This document shows positions 43,523 to 51,266 of a stretch of DNA of 64,000 nucleotides, piece by piece. This DNA comes from Pedobacter sp. KBS0701 (lineage in GTDB: Bacteria > Bacteroidota > Bacteroidia > Sphingobacteriales > Sphingobacteriaceae): NCBI RefSeq assembly GCF_005938645.2, contig NZ_CP042171.1:3658001-3722000 (forward strand), read 5' to 3'. The notes under the pieces are model-generated. The model saw nothing but the letters and a program-made list of their open reading frames with translations. It made no database searches and had not been told where the DNA came from. Every line of letters begins with the position of its first letter. The first letter of the stretch is position 1. A program made the translations under genes and the position numbers.

Positions 43523-45256
43523 ATGGATATCTTATCATACCTTTTAGAACTCTTGCAGCAACGCAAAGAAGTTGGTATTACCGGCTTGGGCACCTTTTAT
43601 AAAAAGAAATACCCGGGAAGATACGATAAGGAAAAACAAACGTTTTTACCTCCGGGCTATACCCTTCAGTTTTCTAGCGATTTAACCGAAGAAAAGGCGC
43701 TGGTAGATTTTATTGTCGCTAAAAGGAATATCTCTAACGAGAGCGCCAATGATTACATCGCGCAATTTGTTGAAGACATAAATCAAAAACTGGAACTTGA
43801 CCATGAGGTCGAATTAGAAAATACCGGTCGCTTATTTTTTACTGAGCAGGGGCTGGATTTCGAACCGATAAAGAACATCAATTATGGTTCTGAATTTTAT
43901 GGTTTGCCTTCTTTACCAGAAACGGTAACTGAAGATGTAAAACCCGATTCTCCAAAAGAAGAAGAAGAAGTTTACGACGAAATTGCTGAAGCGCCAGGTG
44001 CACCTTCACCTTTTGAAAATAAGTCTTACCAGGCGCCGGTAATCGAAAATGTAGAGCTGGATGAAGTTAATGATGACTTCAAAAATACTTTAAAACATAC
44101 TGAAAATGGTGCAATAGAAGTTACTGAAGCACCTGAGTTTATCAAAGAACAGCACGAAGAACATCCTAACCGTTTCGGGCATGTACCAGAATCGGAAGTA
44201 GAAAATATTGCTGCTGAGCAACATGCCATTGAAACAGAAGAACCTACTGAAACACCAGAAGACGTTACAAATACTGTTGAAGAAGTAGAAGTACCAGAAT
44301 CGGTTGTAACACAGCACGAAGAACATCCTAACCGTTTCGGCCATACACCAGAATCGGAAGTAGAAAATGTTGCTGCTGAACAATCTGCTATAGAGACACC
44401 AGAATTTGACGATGCACACGAGGAAGTAAAGGCTGCAGAAGATACTTCATTATCTACAGAAGCCAAATCAGCAGAATTACCAGAAACAGTTATCTCAGAA
44501 AGCGAACGTCCAGGCCGTTTCTCGCTTAGATCAGAGCCTGAAGAACCAAAAACATACATCAATTTAGAAGACGAGGCTAAAAAAGAAGAACCTGTAATTG
44601 AGGCTCCGGCGTTTATAAAAGAGCAACATTCAGAGCATCCAAACCGTTTTGGCCATGACCCGATTGAACATGGAAACGAAGCGCGCCAAGGTATGTCTAC
44701 CTGGTTGATGATTACAATTGCAGTTTTAGCTTTAGCTGTTATTGCAGCGATAACCTTTTTAGTTAAGCCTGAATTATTTACAGGCGAAACAGCTGAAGCC
44801 CTAAAACCAGCACCGGTAATTGTCGATTCGCCTAAGGTTGTTGTTGATACCCTAAAAGCAAAACAGGACTCAATAGCCAAAACGGATAGCATTTTAAAAG
44901 CCAATCAGCTTCAGAAAAGAACCGATACTGTTAAAAAAGAGATATCAAAACCGGCGGTTAAGCCAGCTATCGAAACGCCAAAAGAAAATAACGTCGTACC
45001 AAAAACTGGCCCTTCTACGTTTGATGTTATTGCGGCATCTTACAAAACTGTTGCAGGAGCTGAAAAATATATTGCCATAATGAAAACCCGTGGCTTAAAT
45101 GCTAAAATTGCAAATATGGCCGGACCGTGGAAAAAAGTAAGCATAGGGAGTTTTAAAACACAAAAAGAGGCCGAAGAGCAGAAAGATATCTTACAGAAAA
45201 AATTAAAGGGAAAAGGGTTTTACGTACAACAGATTTTTAACAACACACAACCATAA
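43523..45256 (+). CDS. HU-CCDC81 and SPOR domain membrane protein with EHPNRFGH repeats
   Basis: A 577-residue protein. Two HU-CCDC81-type domains (about 1-60 and 62-125) are followed by a long acidic, low-complexity region holding three copies of a motif QHxEHPNRFGH (at 209-220, 264-274 and 368-378) and a degenerate one (SERPGRF, 327-333). A single transmembrane helix (392-414), a Pro/Lys/Ala-rich linker and a C-terminal SPOR domain (about 500-577) come next. SPOR binds denuded septal peptidoglycan. The N-terminus would be cytoplasmic and the SPOR domain periplasmic. It starts a four-gene operon with TolQ/TolR/TonB-like genes, joined by TAATG overlaps. Confidence 0.85.
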   Translation: MDILSYLLELLQQRKEVGITGLGTFYKKKYPGRYDKEKQTFLPPGYTLQFSSDLTEEKALVDFIVAKRNISNESANDYIAQFVEDINQKLELDHEVELENTGRLFFTEQGLDFEPIKNINYGSEFYGLPSLPETVTEDVKPDSPKEEEEVYDEIAEAPGAPSPFENKSYQAPVIENVELDEVNDDFKNTLKHTENGAIEVTEAPEFIKEQHEEHPNRFGHVPESEVENIAAEQHAIETEEPTETPEDVTNTVEEVEVPESVVTQHEEHPNRFGHTPESEVENVAAEQSAIETPEFDDAHEEVKAAEDTSLSTEAKSAELPETVISESERPGRFSLRSEPEEPKTYINLEDEAKKEEPVIEAPAFIKEQHSEHPNRFGHDPIEHGNEARQGMSTWLMITIAVLALAVIAAITFLVKPELFTGETAEALKPAPVIVDSPKVVVDTLKAKQDSIAKTDSILKANQLQKRTDTVKKEISKPAVKPAIETPKENNVVPKTGPSTFDVIAASYKTVAGAEKYIAIMKTRGLNAKIANMAGPWKKVSIGSFKTQKEAEEQKDILQKKLKGKGFYVQQIFNNTQP

Positions 45257-45960
45257 TGATAACTTTATTAATTCAAGACACCACTCAGGCATTACAAGAC
45301 ACAGCAAATGCGGTTAACCAAGCAGTAGCACAACCACAGCCAGAACTCCATTTTATCGATCTGCTTTTCAAAGGCGGCTGGGTAATGATTCCATTGGCTT
45401 TTCTAGCTTTTTTAGCTTTGATTATTTTTGTTGAGCGTTATTTAACCATTAAAAAAGCCACGAAAGACGAATCAAACCTAATGGGTCAGATCAGGTCTTA
45501 TATTCAATCTGGAAATTTAGATGGCGCCATGTCGTTATTAAGGAATAATAACTCTCCCCTTTCGCGCATGTTGCAAAAAGGTTTAAAACGTATTGGCCGC
45601 CCGATTAAGGATATTGAAGGTGCAATTGAAAATGTTGGTAAATTAGAGGTTTCTAAATTAGAAAAGAACATTAGCATATTGGGTATTGTTGCAGGTATTG
45701 CACCAATGCTTGGTTTCGTAGGTACAATTGTGGGGGTAATTACCATTTTCCATCAGGTATCCATTAAGGGTGCTATTGAAATCGGTACTATTTCTGGTGG
45801 TTTATATACGAAAATGATTACTTCTGCAACCGGATTAATTATCGGTATCATCGCTTACGTACTGTATCACATTTTAAACATTATGGTCGAAAAAATCATT
45901 CTTAGAATGGAAACCGATGCAATTGATTTTATTGATTTACTAGAAGAACCAGGCAAATAA
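45256..45960 (+). CDS. MotA/TolQ/ExbB proton-channel family protein
   Basis: A 234-residue inner-membrane protein with three transmembrane segments: one near residue 36-62 (GGWVMIPLAFLAFLALIIF) and two in the C-terminal half (GIVAGIAPMLGFVGTIVGVI and ATGLIIGIIAYVLYHILNI). The family forms the proton channel that powers TolA or TonB. It overlaps both neighbours by one base. Order SPOR protein, TolQ-like, TolR-like, TonB-like suggests a Tol-like function in envelope constriction at division, though an ExbB function cannot be excluded. Confidence 0.9.
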   Translation: MITLLIQDTTQALQDTANAVNQAVAQPQPELHFIDLLFKGGWVMIPLAFLAFLALIIFVERYLTIKKATKDESNLMGQIRSYIQSGNLDGAMSLLRNNNSPLSRMLQKGLKRIGRPIKDIEGAIENVGKLEVSKLEKNISILGIVAGIAPMLGFVGTIVGVITIFHQVSIKGAIEIGTISGGLYTKMITSATGLIIGIIAYVLYHILNIMVEKIILRMETDAIDFIDLLEEPGK

Positions 45961-46361
45961 TGAATTTACGCAAAAGAACAAAAGGATCGGTAGAAGTACA
46001 TACTTCAGCGTTGAACGATATTATGTTCTTCCTGATGCTGTTTTTCTTACTGGCCTCTGCCGTAGTAAATCCTACGGTGGTTAAATTATTGTTGCCACAA
46101 TCATCAAGCGGACAACAATCTACCGCCAAAAAAGCAGTTACCGTGACTATAGACGAAAATTTAAAATATTTCGTTGAAAAGAAACCGGTTAGCATTGAGG
46201 AATTAGAGCCTACATTGGCATCATACCAAAAACTGGCACCAGATATGACCATACTTTTGTATGTATCGCGCAATGTGACTTATCAGGATGGATTTGTGGT
46301 AAATGATATTGCCAATAAACTGAAATTAAAACTTGTTGTAGCCGTTGAGCCTAAGAAATAA
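45960..46361 (+). CDS. ExbD/TolR family protein
   Basis: A 133-residue protein with a single N-terminal transmembrane helix (about 21-40) that begins just after the conserved aspartate in HTSALNDIMFFLMLFFLLAS (split over residues 15-34), the proton-relay residue of the family. The periplasmic part is small. It overlaps the TolQ-like and TonB-like genes by one base each. Confidence 0.9.
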   Translation: MNLRKRTKGSVEVHTSALNDIMFFLMLFFLLASAVVNPTVVKLLLPQSSSGQQSTAKKAVTVTIDENLKYFVEKKPVSIEELEPTLASYQKLAPDMTILLYVSRNVTYQDGFVVNDIANKLKLKLVVAVEPKK

Positions 46362-47200
46362 TGAACTACAAAGCACAAAACATACCTAACGAGGAAAATA
46401 ATTACCCTAAAGCTATTGCCATTGCAAGCGGTATCATGGGCTTTTTATTATTGATCAGCTTTTTTATCGTGATTGGTTCTTTCCAGCCACCAGAAGAAGT
46501 GGGTATGGGTGGTATGGTGGTTAATTATGGGACTTCTGCAGAAGGTATGGGAGATGATTATACCAGTATCGAAGAACCGTCAGCAGATCCGAATGCAAAT
46601 GGTAAACCACCAGAAAAAGTAACGCCTGAAGAAAAGGTTACCCCAACCACCTCTACCGAAAGTAGTGACAAAGAAGTGCAAACACAAAATACCGAAGATG
46701 CAATAGCCGTAAATACCAAACCCACAAAACCAACTACGGCTGCACCCACTCCGGTTACAGAAGATAAACCTGCCAAGCCAGTAATTAACCAAAATGCGCT
46801 TTACAAAGGCAAAAAAAATACTGGTCAGGGACAAGGGGACGGTACAGGGAAAACGCCGGGCAACCAAGGCGATAAAGATGGTGATCCTTTAGCTTCTAAT
46901 TATGGAGAAGGCGGTTCTGGAAACGGCAATGTACAGTTATCATTGGCCAGCAGAAAATTTATCGATATCCCAAGGATACAGGATGATGGACAGAGCGCAG
47001 GAAAAATTGCCGTTCAAATCCGTGTAGATAAAAATGGCAAAGTTGTACAGGCCCGTGCCGGAGCTAAAGGTACTACCCTATCTGATTTAGCCCTCTGGAG
47101 AAAATGTGAGCAGGCCGTATTAGGTGCAAGTTTAAATAAATTGGAATCAGCTCCCGATGTACAAACCGGAATCGTGATGTTTAACTTCAAAGTAAAATAA
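46361..47200 (+). CDS. TonB/TolA-like energy transducer
   Basis: A 279-residue protein with a transmembrane helix near the N-terminus (about 18-43), a long Pro/Thr/Lys/Gly-rich periplasmic linker and a C-terminal TonB-like domain (about 200-279) with IAVQIRVDKNGKVVQARAGAKG and the closing VMFNFKVK. The family spans the periplasm and passes energy from the TolQ/TolR channel to outer-membrane partners. It closes the operon and is followed by a long hairpin. Confidence 0.88.
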   Translation: MNYKAQNIPNEENNYPKAIAIASGIMGFLLLISFFIVIGSFQPPEEVGMGGMVVNYGTSAEGMGDDYTSIEEPSADPNANGKPPEKVTPEEKVTPTTSTESSDKEVQTQNTEDAIAVNTKPTKPTTAAPTPVTEDKPAKPVINQNALYKGKKNTGQGQGDGTGKTPGNQGDKDGDPLASNYGEGGSGNGNVQLSLASRKFIDIPRIQDDGQSAGKIAVQIRVDKNGKVVQARAGAKGTTLSDLALWRKCEQAVLGASLNKLESAPDVQTGIVMFNFKVK

Positions 47201-47215
47201 AATTTAAAATATTAT

Positions 47216-47255
47216 AAACAACCAAAGTCTGTGTCTCCACAGACCTTGGTTGTTT
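47216..47255. terminator. Long hairpin after the Tol-like operon
   Basis: An 18-bp stem with one mismatch (47216-47233 and 47238-47255) around a TCTC loop, starting with AAACAACCAA and ending GGTTGTTT. It lies 16 bases after the operon's last stop. The stem ends in T-rich sequence on the plus side. Confidence 0.7.
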
Positions 47256-47538
47256 AATGCTATTAAATCATTGTGCAGTCAGATATTACTATCTGACCGA
47301 AGATTTGTTCACAAGCTGGATTGGATTTTCAACAATTAATTATGTATCTATCCTAAACTAATCACAAGTCAGAGGGGAACATCTGACTGCACTCATACTC
47401 CATGGTCTGTGGCTTACAGACCTTCAAAATAAATTAAAGACTCCCAAAGCTTTCCAACGCACAGCTCTTTAAAACTTCAGAAGAAATATTCATAATTCAT
47501 TTCATAATAACGCCAATCCACTATATTTGACGCATATT
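47256..47538. other. Spacer with three further palindromes
   Basis: GTCAGATA-ttac-TATCTGAC (47278-47297), AGTCAGA..TCTGACT (47367-47388) and GGTCTGT-ggctt-ACAGACC (47404-47422) follow the terminator hairpin. Two of them share words with each other and with 13957-13980. No gene. Confidence 0.6.
47522..47529 (+). promoter_or_regulatory. -7 box before folC
   Basis: TATATTTG (TAnnTTTG) ends 9 bases before the ATG at 47539. It contains the in-frame TTG at 47527, which is therefore rejected as start. Confidence 0.6.
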
Positions 47539-48828
47539 ATGAACTACCAACAAACGCTTGATTTTTTATATAGTAAACTCCCGATGTTTACCCGTGTCGG
47601 CGCCTCTGCTTTCAAAAAAGATTTGACCAATACCATCATTCTTTGTGAGGCTTTAGATAATCCACAAGATAAATTTAAAAGCATCCATGTGGCCGGAACA
47701 AACGGGAAGGGTTCAACATCGCACATGCTGGCTTCCGTACTACAGGCCCAGGGCTATAAAACAGGATTGTACACCTCACCACATTTAAAAGATTTCCGCG
47801 AACGCATCCGCATCAACGGAAAAATGATGAGTAAAACTGAAGTCGTATCGTTCGTAAAATATCAACAAAAATTGATCGAAAAAACTGAACCTTCTTTTTT
47901 CGAAGTTACCGTTGCCATGGCATTCGATCATTTTGCAAAACATGATGTAGATATAGCCGTAATCGAAGTGGGCTTAGGCGGAAGACTGGATTCTACCAAT
48001 ATCATTACGCCACAAATTTCAGTTATCACCAACATTAGCCTCGACCATACCAATATGTTGGGCAATACCCTGTCCGAAATTGCAGGTGAAAAAGCAGGTA
48101 TCATTAAAAAGAATATTCCGGTAATAATTGGCGAAACCCAGGAAGAATCGGCACCGGTTTTCATTAAAAAAGCCAAAGCTGAGGGCGCTCCTATTGTTTT
48201 CGCTGATCAAGTGTTAACTGCCCAGGACTTTAAAATCAAAAACAGTAAACTTTCCTTGTCCGTTTATCAGCATGGTAAAATCAAATACAAAAATCTTCAA
48301 AGCGATCTTACCGGGGTTTATCAGCATAAAAACATCCTAACCGTTTTAGAAACACTAGCTATACTGAATGAGGAAACCGAAATTAAAACCGATCAGGAAA
48401 GTATTTATAAAGGAATAAGCCAGGTAAAAAAACAAACCGGTTTGCAGGGCCGTTGGCAAACTTTATCTAAAAATCCTTTAGTCATCTGCGATACCGGCCA
48501 TAACGAAGCGGGAATTAAGGAGGTGATCAAAAACATTACACAAACTCCGTATCAAAACCTGCACATTGTTTTTGGCATGGTAAACGATAAGGATATTTCG
48601 AAAGTGTTGTCGCTGATGCCGAAAAATGCCATTTACTATTTTTGCAAACCCGACTTAGAACGTGGTTTAGCCGCAAAGGCCTTAAAAGAACAGGCGGCAG
48701 CATTTAACTTAAACGGAAACAGTTATGCATCAGTTGCCGAAGCAAAAGCTACTGCCATTCAGGCAGCCGATACACAAGACCTTGTTTTTATAGGTGGAAG
48801 CACATTTGTAGTAGCCGAAGCGATATAA
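47539..48828 (+). CDS. folC: Folylpolyglutamate / dihydrofolate synthase
   Basis: A 429-residue Mur-ligase-type enzyme adding glutamate to dihydropteroate or folates. The ATP loop is VAGTNGKGSTSHML, followed by TSPHLKDFRERIRING, FEVTVAMAFDHF, EVGLGGRLDSTNII and ISLDHTNMLGNTL, all family markers, and the C-terminal VICDTGHNEAGIKEV. Together with pabB it covers two steps of folate supply in this window. Start chosen at 47539 because of the promoter position. Confidence 0.93.
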   Translation: MNYQQTLDFLYSKLPMFTRVGASAFKKDLTNTIILCEALDNPQDKFKSIHVAGTNGKGSTSHMLASVLQAQGYKTGLYTSPHLKDFRERIRINGKMMSKTEVVSFVKYQQKLIEKTEPSFFEVTVAMAFDHFAKHDVDIAVIEVGLGGRLDSTNIITPQISVITNISLDHTNMLGNTLSEIAGEKAGIIKKNIPVIIGETQEESAPVFIKKAKAEGAPIVFADQVLTAQDFKIKNSKLSLSVYQHGKIKYKNLQSDLTGVYQHKNILTVLETLAILNEETEIKTDQESIYKGISQVKKQTGLQGRWQTLSKNPLVICDTGHNEAGIKEVIKNITQTPYQNLHIVFGMVNDKDISKVLSLMPKNAIYYFCKPDLERGLAAKALKEQAAAFNLNGNSYASVAEAKATAIQAADTQDLVFIGGSTFVVAEAI

Positions 48829-48895
48829 AATCTTTACATAAACTTCAAAGTAGCTTTATCTAAATTGATTACTTTAGCCATTTAACTAAAACACA

Positions 48896-50554
48896 ATGAA
48901 GAAAATACCCCGTCTAATTTTTACTATTTCTATTTTTTCGATCTCACTTTCCTCAGCTCAAACCAAAAAATCTACCACAGTGCCTTCAAAAGCATTTCCA
49001 GCGGAGGTTGCACGCCCCAAATTGGTGGTTGGCTTAGTGGTCGACCAAATGCGCTGGGATTATTTATACCGCTACTATAACCGCTATAGCAATGGTGGAT
49101 TTAAAAGATTAATTAACGAGGGTTTTTCTGTGGAAAATACCTTCATCCCCTATACACCAACTTATACTGCATGTGGCCATACTTGCATTTACACCGGTTC
49201 GGTTCCGGCTGTTCATGGTATTATCGGTAACGATTGGTACGATCCTGAAACCAAAAAGAATGTTTATTGTACAGAGGATTCTTCAGCATCCACTGTTGGC
49301 AGTACACCCTCATCAGAAGGTAATATGTCGCCAAAAAATATGCTAACCACTACCATTACAGACGAATTGAGATTAGCCACAAACTTTAGAGGCAAAGTAA
49401 TCGGCATTTCATTAAAAGATAGAGGTTCCATCCTTCCGGCCGGCCATGCGGCAAATGCGGCATATTGGTACCAGGGCAGTACCGGAAACTGGATTACCAG
49501 CACCTATTATATGAAAGAAGTGCCAACCTGGATCGCGGATTATAACAAACTGAAACTGGCTAACAAGTTCTATGCAAAAAACTGGGAAACTTTATACCCG
49601 ATCAATACCTATGTAAACAGTACCAAAGATGAGAATGCTTACGAAGGCAAATCAAGCACATTTCCTCACCAGTTAACACAAAACGTTGATAAAAATTTCG
49701 ATGCCATTAGAAGCACCCCTTATGGTAATACCATTACGCTAGACCTCGCCAAATTAGCCATCCTATCAGAAGATTTAGGTCAGGATAATATTACTGATTT
49801 CTTAGCCGTAAGTTGCTCATCTACCGATTATGTTGGTCATGCCTATGGTCCGAACTCAGTAGAGGCTGAAGATACTTATTTACGTTTAGACAAAGATTTC
49901 GAAGAGTTTTTCAACTACCTGGATAAAAAAGTAGGCAAAGGAAATTACACGGTATTTTTAACTGCTGATCATGGTGCAGCGCATGTACCGGGCTTTATGC
50001 AGGAGAACAAATTACCTTCAGGTGTAGTGAGTGACCGTGATATCGCAAACAAATTAAATGCTTACTTAAATGATAAATTTAAAGTAAACAATATTGTTTT
50101 AAGATCGATGAACAACCAGATCATTTTCGATCATGATAAAACCGAAAAAGGTGATGTGAGTTTCGATGTAATTAAATCAGCATCAGTAGAATTCTTAAAA
50201 AGATTAGACGGTTTCCAAAATGCTGTTGATATCGCTAAAATATCGCAAAGCACACTTCAGGAAATCCAGAAAAAAATGATTACCAACGGATACAATACAC
50301 GCAGAAGTGGTGATATCTATTATGTTTTACAACCAAACTGGTTTAACGGTAGCAGTACAGGTACAACCCACGGAAACTGGAATCCATACGATTCGCACAT
50401 TCCATTGGTTTTTATGGGCTGGGGAATCAAATCAGGTGCTTCTAATAAAACACATTACATGACCGATATTGCACCAACGCTGGCTGCGCTGCTCCATATT
50501 CAGATGCCAAATGGTAATGTTGGAGAACCAATCACAGAGATTACAAACAAATAA
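48896..50554 (+). CDS. pafA: PafA-type alkaline phosphatase
   Basis: A 552-residue exported phosphatase of the alkaline phosphatase superfamily. Signal peptide ends near LSSAQ. The first metal ligand is in GLVVDQMRWDYLY (Asp50), and the nucleophile threonine lies in PYTPTYTACGHT (Thr91); later metal ligands are in DYVGHAYGP and LTADHGAAH. It corresponds to the PafA enzyme of Bacteroidota, a calcium-independent periplasmic or surface phosphomonoesterase active on many phosphate esters and not strictly repressed by phosphate. It is monogenic with its own terminator. Confidence 0.9.
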   Translation: MKKIPRLIFTISIFSISLSSAQTKKSTTVPSKAFPAEVARPKLVVGLVVDQMRWDYLYRYYNRYSNGGFKRLINEGFSVENTFIPYTPTYTACGHTCIYTGSVPAVHGIIGNDWYDPETKKNVYCTEDSSASTVGSTPSSEGNMSPKNMLTTTITDELRLATNFRGKVIGISLKDRGSILPAGHAANAAYWYQGSTGNWITSTYYMKEVPTWIADYNKLKLANKFYAKNWETLYPINTYVNSTKDENAYEGKSSTFPHQLTQNVDKNFDAIRSTPYGNTITLDLAKLAILSEDLGQDNITDFLAVSCSSTDYVGHAYGPNSVEAEDTYLRLDKDFEEFFNYLDKKVGKGNYTVFLTADHGAAHVPGFMQENKLPSGVVSDRDIANKLNAYLNDKFKVNNIVLRSMNNQIIFDHDKTEKGDVSFDVIKSASVEFLKRLDGFQNAVDIAKISQSTLQEIQKKMITNGYNTRRSGDIYYVLQPNWFNGSSTGTTHGNWNPYDSHIPLVFMGWGIKSGASNKTHYMTDIAPTLAALLHIQMPNGNVGEPITEITNK

Positions 50555-50561
50555 TTTAAGA

Positions 50562-50589
50562 AAACTATGCTCACCAGCATAGTTTTTTT
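50562..50589 (+). terminator. Terminator of pafA
   Basis: AAACTATGCT (50562-50571) and AGCATAGTTT (50576-50585) are followed by T residues. Confidence 0.85.
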
Positions 50590-50603
50590 GTTTTTACTTA
50601 AAT

Positions 50604-50711
50604 CGTCATCTCGACTGGAACGCAGTGTAACGGAGAGATCTGCCTCGATAGATTTAGCTTCGCTGAGCACTACGTGATTTCCGACTACGTTGCACTCTGC
50701 TCGAAATGACG
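50604..50711. repeat. Dispersed imperfect palindrome, family A copy 2
   Basis: 108 bases opening CGTCATCTCGACTGGAACG and closing GCTCGAAATGACG. The outer six bases are exactly complementary (CGTCAT/ATGACG), and the interior holds TTTAGCTTCGCTGAGC. It is similar over its whole length to 2701-2807. Confidence 0.75.
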
Positions 50712-50767
50712 ACCTCGTAAAATATCTTATATAGTAAAAAATAAACTATATTTTTTATCTTAACATC

Positions 50768-51136
50768 ATGTCAACATACACCGCTACTAAACTTACCCCC
50801 ATGCTCGAATCGCATGATATGCAGGCAACATTAAAGTTTTACACAGAAGTCCTAAACTTCACCTGTGATGTAAAGCTTAATGACCTAAGTTGGTTAAGCC
50901 TCCGCAAAGATGAGATAGAAATCATGTTCTGCAGCCCTAACGAGCATCGCAATATTCCAAAACCGATCATGAGTGGTTCACTTTACATCAAAACAAATGA
51001 AGTAACAGCACTCTGGGAAAGTTTAAAAGATCATGGCAAAATCTGTTATCCGCTTGAAGATTTTGACTACGGCATGAGGGAGTTTGCCATTTACGATAAT
51101 AATGGTTATTTACTGCAGTTCGGTCAAAATTTATAA
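50768..51136 (+). CDS. VOC-family (glyoxalase/bleomycin-resistance fold) protein
   Basis: A 122-residue single-domain protein with two beta-alpha-beta-beta-beta units: the opening TKLTPMLESHDMQATLKFYTEVLNF (in parts) and the closing EFAIYDNNGYLLQFGQNL, typical of VOC proteins. Metal ligands cannot be assigned with certainty; a final Glu is replaced by Gln (LLQFGQ). No pathway partner nearby except icmF downstream. Some VOC proteins are methylmalonyl-CoA epimerases, but the sequence is too short and lacks the epimerase motifs to claim that. Confidence 0.8.
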   Translation: MSTYTATKLTPMLESHDMQATLKFYTEVLNFTCDVKLNDLSWLSLRKDEIEIMFCSPNEHRNIPKPIMSGSLYIKTNEVTALWESLKDHGKICYPLEDFDYGMREFAIYDNNGYLLQFGQNL

Positions 51137-51192
51137 CTGAACCAAAAGCCATAACAGTATAGGGTATTCGTGCTTTAAGCTGCTTAATTTAC

Positions 51193-51218
51193 TACATTTG
51201 CATACCAAATATATTTGG
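51193..51218 (+). promoter_or_regulatory. icmF promoter with palindrome at the predicted transcription start
   Basis: TACATTTG (51193-51200, TAnnTTTG) is followed at once by CCAAATATATTTGG (51205-51218), a perfect 14-bp palindrome that would cover the transcription start and so is well placed for a repressor. A second palindrome AACGATCGTT lies at 51245-51254. Confidence 0.45.
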
Positions 51219-51266
51219 AAACAAGGATCGGTAACCAGAGCATAACGATCGTTAAAATCCTATAGT

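Noticed and set aside
44026..44904. Long open frame on the minus strand opposite the SPOR/HU protein gene
   Set aside because: It is fully antisense to a well-supported gene and exists because of the repetitive Glu/Pro-rich codons there; its Ser/Ala-rich translation has no domain.
51137..51266. Possible cobalamin riboswitch before B12-dependent icmF
   Set aside because: The leader after the promoter box is only about 60 bases and lacks the B12-box consensus, too short for that riboswitch class.
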